Position numbers and translations under genes: made by a program
Part shown: positions 15,656 through 18,854 of the stretch, piece by piece
How the letters are laid out: every line of letters begins with the position of its first letter
How positions within the stretch are numbered: the stretch's first letter is position 1
Origin: Hippea sp964442345
GTDB taxonomy: Bacteria > Campylobacterota_A > Desulfurellia > Desulfurellales > Hippeaceae
Assembly: GCA_964442345.1 (NCBI GenBank)
Contig: CAYTZD010000030.1
Location: 1 to 18,854 of the forward strand
Direction: 5' to 3'
DNA: 18,854 nucleotides
Notes under the pieces: generated by a model
Told to the model about the DNA's origin: nothing
What the model saw: the letters and a program-made list of their open reading frames with translations, nothing else
Database searches by the model: none

Positions 15656-15845
15656 AATGTTGGCCCTGGGGCATGCGTGATGGACTTTTTTCCTTAGAGC
15701 CAACACCTAACAATGGGGGGCCGGCTTCAGGTGCTTGGCGGGCAAGCCTTCGCAAGAAGGACATACCGCCTGCACCTGCGACGCTCCCACCTATCGTTGT
15801 TAGGTTCTAGGAAGAAGATCACACACGGTGCCCTGGGGCTATTTA
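15656..15845 (+). ncRNA. ssrS: 6S RNA candidate upstream of the 5-formyltetrahydrofolate cyclo-ligase gene
   Basis: A 232-base gap without ORF, clearly more GC-rich than its surroundings, folds by eye into one long rod. The ends pair 15661-15673 with 15829-15841 (13 pairs including G-U). Further inward, 15675-15681 pairs with 15818-15824 (one mismatch), 15685-15693 with 15810-15817 (one bulge), and 15705-15713 with 15797-15805 (9 perfect pairs). An internal bubble follows (15714-15727 against 15779-15796). The terminal arm pairs 15728-15734 with 15772-15778 and 15737-15741 with 15766-15770, and ends in CCTTC-GCAA-GAAGG (15747-15760). Length near 190 bases, a rod with closing stem, central bubble and terminal arm, and position directly before the ygfA-type gene are the hallmarks of 6S RNA, which mimics open promoter DNA and binds sigma-70 RNA polymerase. 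SRP, tmRNA and RNase P motifs are absent. Exact ends are estimates. Confidence 0.68.
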
Positions 15846-15880
15846 GATAAATTTATTGGCAATACGCCTGAGGATAGGCT

Positions 15881-16417
15881 TTGAAAAATAAACAGAGAAA
15901 TCAGCTCCTTGAAAAGAGAGGGGCTTTAAATAGATCGTTTGTAAAACATAAAAGTAGAGTAATAAGCAAGAAGGTTTTTAACCTATTAAAAAAGAAAAGG
16001 GTAGTTGCTTCTTACTCTCCCTATCGCAACGAGCCTGACCCTAATCTTCTGTTTCCTAAGGATTTTTTATACTTTCCGAAGGTTTATAGTGTTAAGAAAG
16101 CCCAGATGAGATTTTTTAGGGGGATTCTTGTTAAATCTTTCAAGGGCATTAAAGAACCAAAACTCAACAAAAAGGCTATTCATAAGAAGCAGATTGAAGG
16201 TATTATTGTTCCAGGTGTAGGTTTTGATGAGAGAGGCTACAGGCTTGGCTATGGCTTAGGTTTTTATGATAGGTTTCTTAAAGATTTTAAGGGTTTAAAG
16301 GTTGGAGTTGCATTTGACTGTTGTGTTGTCAATGAGATTGTGCATTCCGAAGATGATATTCCTGTTGATGTGTTGATTACTGAGAAAAGAGAAATTTTTT
16401 GTAGGTTAAGGAGATGA
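15881..16417 (+). CDS. ygfA: 5-formyltetrahydrofolate cyclo-ligase (MTHF synthetase)
   Basis: ATP-dependent enzyme that turns 5-formyltetrahydrofolate into 5,10-methenyltetrahydrofolate. The 178-residue product has the basic N-terminal nucleotide-binding helix (KNKQRNQLLEKRGAL), a YSPYRNEPD segment, and the family signature PGVGFDERGYRLGYGLGFYDRF in the C-terminal third. Length is normal. The start is TTG at 15881, with GAGGA (15870-15874) six bases upstream; a weak 4-base-pair hairpin (15866-15869 with 15876-15879) would put this ribosome site in its loop. No start further upstream is better. In Proteobacteria this gene is commonly co-transcribed with 6S RNA, which supports the RNA call just upstream. 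RNase Y follows 4 bases after the stop. Confidence 0.88.
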   Translation: MKNKQRNQLLEKRGALNRSFVKHKSRVISKKVFNLLKKKRVVASYSPYRNEPDPNLLFPKDFLYFPKVYSVKKAQMRFFRGILVKSFKGIKEPKLNKKAIHKKQIEGIIVPGVGFDERGYRLGYGLGFYDRFLKDFKGLKVGVAFDCCVVNEIVHSEDDIPVDVLITEKREIFCRLRR

Positions 16418-16421
16418 GACG

Positions 16422-17984
16422 ATGGGAACTACAGAGATAATTATCGTGATAGTTTTGGCTTTGATAGTTGGTATTATGGTAGGTATTATTGGCTATTACC
16501 AGTTTGCCGTTAAGAAGAAGGAATACGCAAAAAGAAAAGCCGAAGATATTATTCAGGATGCTGAGAAAGAGAAAGAGAATATTATTAAGGCTGCTCAGAT
16601 TGAAGCGAAAGAGTATCTCATCAAGGCAAGAAATGAGATAGAAGCCGAAGAGAGAGAGATAAAAAAAGAGCTTCAAAAGTGGGAGAAAAGGCTTCAGTCT
16701 AAGGAGAGCAACCTTGAAAAAAGACAGGCTTATTTGGATGAGAAGATAGAATTCGTCAACAAGAAACAGGAAGATATTAATGCTATTGAGAAGCAGCTTG
16801 AAGAGAAGATGCAGGAAGTGGATAAGATACTCAAGCAACAACAGGAGAAATTGGAAGAAATCAGTTCAATGACGAAAGAAGAAGCCAAGCAGAAGTTGAT
16901 TGAGAGTATTGAAGATGAAGCAAAAAGAGAAGCGGCAGCAAAGATAAAGAAGATGGAAGAGGATTTAAGGAATGAAGCCAAGCGCCTCTCTCAGGATATT
17001 TTGATTACTTCAATGGAGAAGATAGCAAGCAGTTATGTGGCTGAAAGGACAGTTGCCACTGTTACACTGCCAAACGACGAGATGAAGGGTAGAATTATAG
17101 GAAGAGAAGGTAGGAATATAAGGTCATTTGAGAAGGAGACAGGAACAGACTTGATTATTGATGACACACCAGAAGTTGTTGTTATATCAAGTTTTAATCC
17201 ATTGAGAAGAGAAATAGCAAAGATTGCCCTTGAAAGATTGGTAAGCGATGGAAGGATACATCCTGCAAGGATAGAAGAGACAGTTGAGAAGGTAAGACAA
17301 GAACTGTATCAGGAAGCAGCAGAAGAAGCCAAGAAGGTTGTATTTGACCTTGATATAGGTGATTTGCATCCTGAACTTATCAAATATTTGGGTCTTCTAA
17401 AGTACAGAACAAGCTATACACAAAATGTGCTTGCCCACTCTGTTGAAGTTGCATATCTAAGTGGTCTTATGGCAGCAGAATTGGGTTTAAATGTGAAGTT
17501 AGCAAAAAGGGCAGGCTTGCTGCATGATATTGGCAAGGCTGTGGATCAGGAAGTAGAAGGTTCACACACAAAGGTTGGTGCAGACCTTGCCAAGAAGTAC
17601 GGAGAAAACGAATATGTGGTTAATGCCATTATGTCGCATCATGGTGAGATTGAACCAAATTGTCCAGAGAGTGTGCTTGTTGCCATAGCAGATACGCTGT
17701 CTGCTGCAAGGCCAGGAGCAAGAAGGGAGAGACTTGAAAGCTATATCCAGAGACTTGAAGAGCTTGAAAATATAGCCAAGACAAAAGAAGGCGTTAAAGA
17801 AGCATACGCCATTCAAGCAGGAAGAGAATTAAGGGTTATTGTTGAACCAACCATGTTAGATGATAATGAGAGCTTTATGCTTGCAAGGGATATAGCAAAG
17901 GATATAGCAGATAAGATAACATACACGGGTCAGGTTAAGGTCGTTGTGATAAGGGAGAACAGGGCAATTGAGTATGCAAATTAG
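16422..17984 (+). CDS. rny: ribonuclease Y
   Basis: Membrane-anchored endoribonuclease that starts mRNA decay, often as part of a degradosome-like assembly. The 520-residue product has the standard layout: one N-terminal transmembrane helix (about residues 4-27, EIIIVIVLALIVGIMVGIIG), a long charged coiled coil (about 30-190), a KH RNA-binding domain with GRIIGREGRNIRSFE (near 223) and DDTPEVVVISSF, and an HD domain with VLAHSVEVAYLSG (near 336), LLHDIGK (near 366) and the later MSHHGE. All catalytic HD residues are present. Length and motif order match the family closely. AAGGAGATGAG just upstream supports the ATG at 16422. It overlaps ymdB by 11 bases, a pairing seen in many bacteria. Confidence 0.96.
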   Translation: MGTTEIIIVIVLALIVGIMVGIIGYYQFAVKKKEYAKRKAEDIIQDAEKEKENIIKAAQIEAKEYLIKARNEIEAEEREIKKELQKWEKRLQSKESNLEKRQAYLDEKIEFVNKKQEDINAIEKQLEEKMQEVDKILKQQQEKLEEISSMTKEEAKQKLIESIEDEAKREAAAKIKKMEEDLRNEAKRLSQDILITSMEKIASSYVAERTVATVTLPNDEMKGRIIGREGRNIRSFEKETGTDLIIDDTPEVVVISSFNPLRREIAKIALERLVSDGRIHPARIEETVEKVRQELYQEAAEEAKKVVFDLDIGDLHPELIKYLGLLKYRTSYTQNVLAHSVEVAYLSGLMAAELGLNVKLAKRAGLLHDIGKAVDQEVEGSHTKVGADLAKKYGENEYVVNAIMSHHGEIEPNCPESVLVAIADTLSAARPGARRERLESYIQRLEELENIAKTKEGVKEAYAIQAGRELRVIVEPTMLDDNESFMLARDIAKDIADKITYTGQVKVVVIRENRAIEYAN

Positions 17985-18753
17985 GATTTTATTTGTTGGC
18001 GATATAGTTGGGAAACCAGGAAGAAACACCTTCAAAAGCTTGATAGATGATTTAAAAAGGGAATACGAACCTGATGTTGTGATTGCCAACGCTGAAAATG
18101 CTGCAGACGGTTTTGGCATAACAAAGAAAATTTATGACGACTTGTCTAAGTATGCCGATGTTTTAACGATGGGTAACCATGTGTGGGACAAGGAAGAGAT
18201 ATTCTCATGGATAGATGATGTTGATAAGATTATAAGGCCTGTGAATTTACCTGTTGGATCAGCAGGTTGCGGGTTTAAGATCTTAACCGTAAAAGGTGTG
18301 GATGTGATGGTGATAAACGCTATCGGCAGGGTATTTATGAATCCTGTCGATAGCCCTTTTTCTGTTTTGGATGAGCTGATTGATAGATATAGTAATGTTA
18401 GTATAAAGTTTATCGATTTTCATGCAGAAGCGACAAGCGAAAAACAGGCTATAGGATGGTTTTTGGATGGTAAGGTGTCTGCAATAGTTGGCACACATAC
18501 GCATGTCCAGACGGCTGATGAGAGAATCCTACCCAAAGGAACGGCTTATATTAGCGATGCTGGTATGACAGGATGCCACGATGGCATCTTGGGTTTTAAA
18601 TATGAAGAAGCGCTTGAAAGGTTTATAAAGGCTATACCGAAAAGGCTTAAAGTTTGCAAAACAAACCTAAAACTTGACGGTGTTGTAATTGATATTGATG
18701 ATAGCGGCAAAGCCTTAAAAATTCAAAGAATCTCAAAATCGTTTGAGCCTTGA
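17974..18753 (+). CDS. ymdB: YmdB-family metallophosphoesterase (TIGR00282; 2',3'-cyclic nucleotide phosphodiesterase)
   Basis: Cytoplasmic di-metal phosphoesterase; characterised YmdB proteins hydrolyse 2',3'-cyclic nucleotides and influence biofilm versus motility choice. The 259-residue product carries the metal-binding motifs in order: FVGDIVGKPGR (residues 6-16), ANAENAADGFGI, TMGNHVWDK, FHAEATSEKQAIG, and GTHTHVQTADERILPKGTAY followed by SDAGMTG. All expected ligands appear present. The ATG at 17974 has an AGGG element 9-10 bases upstream; TTG 17968 is an alternative adding two residues. It overlaps the RNase Y gene by 11 bases. The usual downstream partner is unknown; the gene is followed by only about 24 bases before the end of a possible convergent gene, with no obvious terminator hairpin. 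Confidence 0.93.
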   Translation: MQIRILFVGDIVGKPGRNTFKSLIDDLKREYEPDVVIANAENAADGFGITKKIYDDLSKYADVLTMGNHVWDKEEIFSWIDDVDKIIRPVNLPVGSAGCGFKILTVKGVDVMVINAIGRVFMNPVDSPFSVLDELIDRYSNVSIKFIDFHAEATSEKQAIGWFLDGKVSAIVGTHTHVQTADERILPKGTAYISDAGMTGCHDGILGFKYEEALERFIKAIPKRLKVCKTNLKLDGVVIDIDDSGKALKIQRISKSFEP

Positions 18754-18777
18754 CATTTTTCAACTGTTTTTAATGAA

Positions 18778-18852
18778 CTAAAGCTTAAACACTGCCAAGC
18801 GTGGTAGATTGTTGAAGTCGTTTTTGGCGTATAGATAGCCTTTTAGCTGCTT
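18778..18852 (-). CDS. possible C-terminal tail of a convergent gene (cut by window)
   Basis: On the - strand, a frame is open from the window edge (codons begin at 18852) to a TAG at 18778-18780 and reads 24 codons ending LPRLAVFKL. The other two - frames are closed sooner or look less protein-like (one holds 22 codons rich in Gln, Ser and Arg). The composition (KGYLYAKNDFNN) is plausible for a real protein end, and the + strand has no ORF here, but 24 codons are too few to name a family. This would be the only - strand gene in the window. Confidence 0.3.
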   Translation of the reverse strand, partial: KQLKGYLYAKNDFNNLPRLAVFKL

Positions 18853-18854
18853 TA

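Noticed and set aside
15031..15657. 208-codon open frame on the - strand opposite the GXGXG gene
   Set aside because: It mirrors a convincing + strand gene, is rich in Cys, His, Phe and Asn with no motif, and has no ribosome site; it is a shadow frame.
15651..15667. Hairpin AGGGC / GCCCT right after the GXGXG gene as a terminator of the glt operon
   Set aside because: The stem is only 5 base pairs with no T tract after it, and its 3' arm is better used in the closing helix of the 6S RNA candidate.
15656..15845. SRP RNA, tmRNA or RNase P RNA as alternatives for the structured region
   Set aside because: The SRP GGUCAGG/GGAAGCAGCC loops, a tRNA-like end with tag ORF, and the RNase P conserved core were not seen; the rod fold and gene neighbour fit 6S RNA better.

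Overview
This window is a densely packed, moderately AT-rich stretch of a bacterial chromosome. Every complete gene lies on the + strand, and most junctions are overlaps or gaps of a few bases. The genes for heptose kinase (rfaE1) and CMP-Kdo synthetase (kdsB) point to a Gram-negative organism with lipopolysaccharide. Two PilZ proteins point to c-di-GMP signalling. An archaeal-type split glutamate synthase with many Fe-S clusters points to an anaerobe. A futalosine-pathway-like UbiA gene, RNase Y/YmdB and a short ArgA-type acetyltransferase would fit a deep-branching proteobacterial or campylobacterotal anaerobe such as the Hippea/Desulfurella group. That placement is inference from gene content and base composition; I could not run a search.

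Layout. 1-1339: the 3' part of pgsA (phospholipid synthesis) and a UbiA prenyltransferase. 1332-2286: an unusual PilZ protein and a small membrane-anchored coiled-coil protein. 2291-5171: glnB (PII) and glnD (PII uridylyltransferase), the central nitrogen sensor pair. 5168-5854: a YcgR-like PilZ protein, so the nitrogen sensor pair is bracketed by c-di-GMP-type proteins. 5857-10428: rfaE1, kdsB, coaBC, hisD and a short N-acetylglutamate-synthase-type acetyltransferase, a mixed LPS/coenzyme A/amino-acid run with overlapping ends.

10471-15648 is a separate transcription unit with a near-consensus sigma-70 promoter. It encodes a dissected glutamate synthase: a ferredoxin-fused FMN synthase domain, a four-cluster Fe-S protein, an FAD/NAD(P) oxidoreductase, a class II glutaminase domain and a GXGXG domain. 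Together these could carry electrons from NAD(P)H or another donor to the amination of 2-oxoglutarate with glutamine nitrogen. The PII/GlnD pair upstream senses the same metabolites.

15656-15845 has no ORF but folds into a long rod with a closing helix, an internal bubble and a GCAA-capped terminal arm. It lies directly upstream of the 5-formyltetrahydrofolate cyclo-ligase gene, the classic position of 6S RNA, and has its own promoter-like elements inside the end of the GXGXG gene. 15881-18753 encodes the cyclo-ligase, RNase Y and the YmdB phosphodiesterase, a common RNA-turnover pair. The window ends with what may be the tail of a convergent gene on the - strand.

Most of the content is recognisable metabolism. 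The points most worth a second look are the 6S RNA candidate and its promoter, the modular glutamate synthase, and the PilZ protein with a long insert. No mobile element, CRISPR array, tRNA or rRNA was seen, and there is no gene-free stretch above 300 bases.
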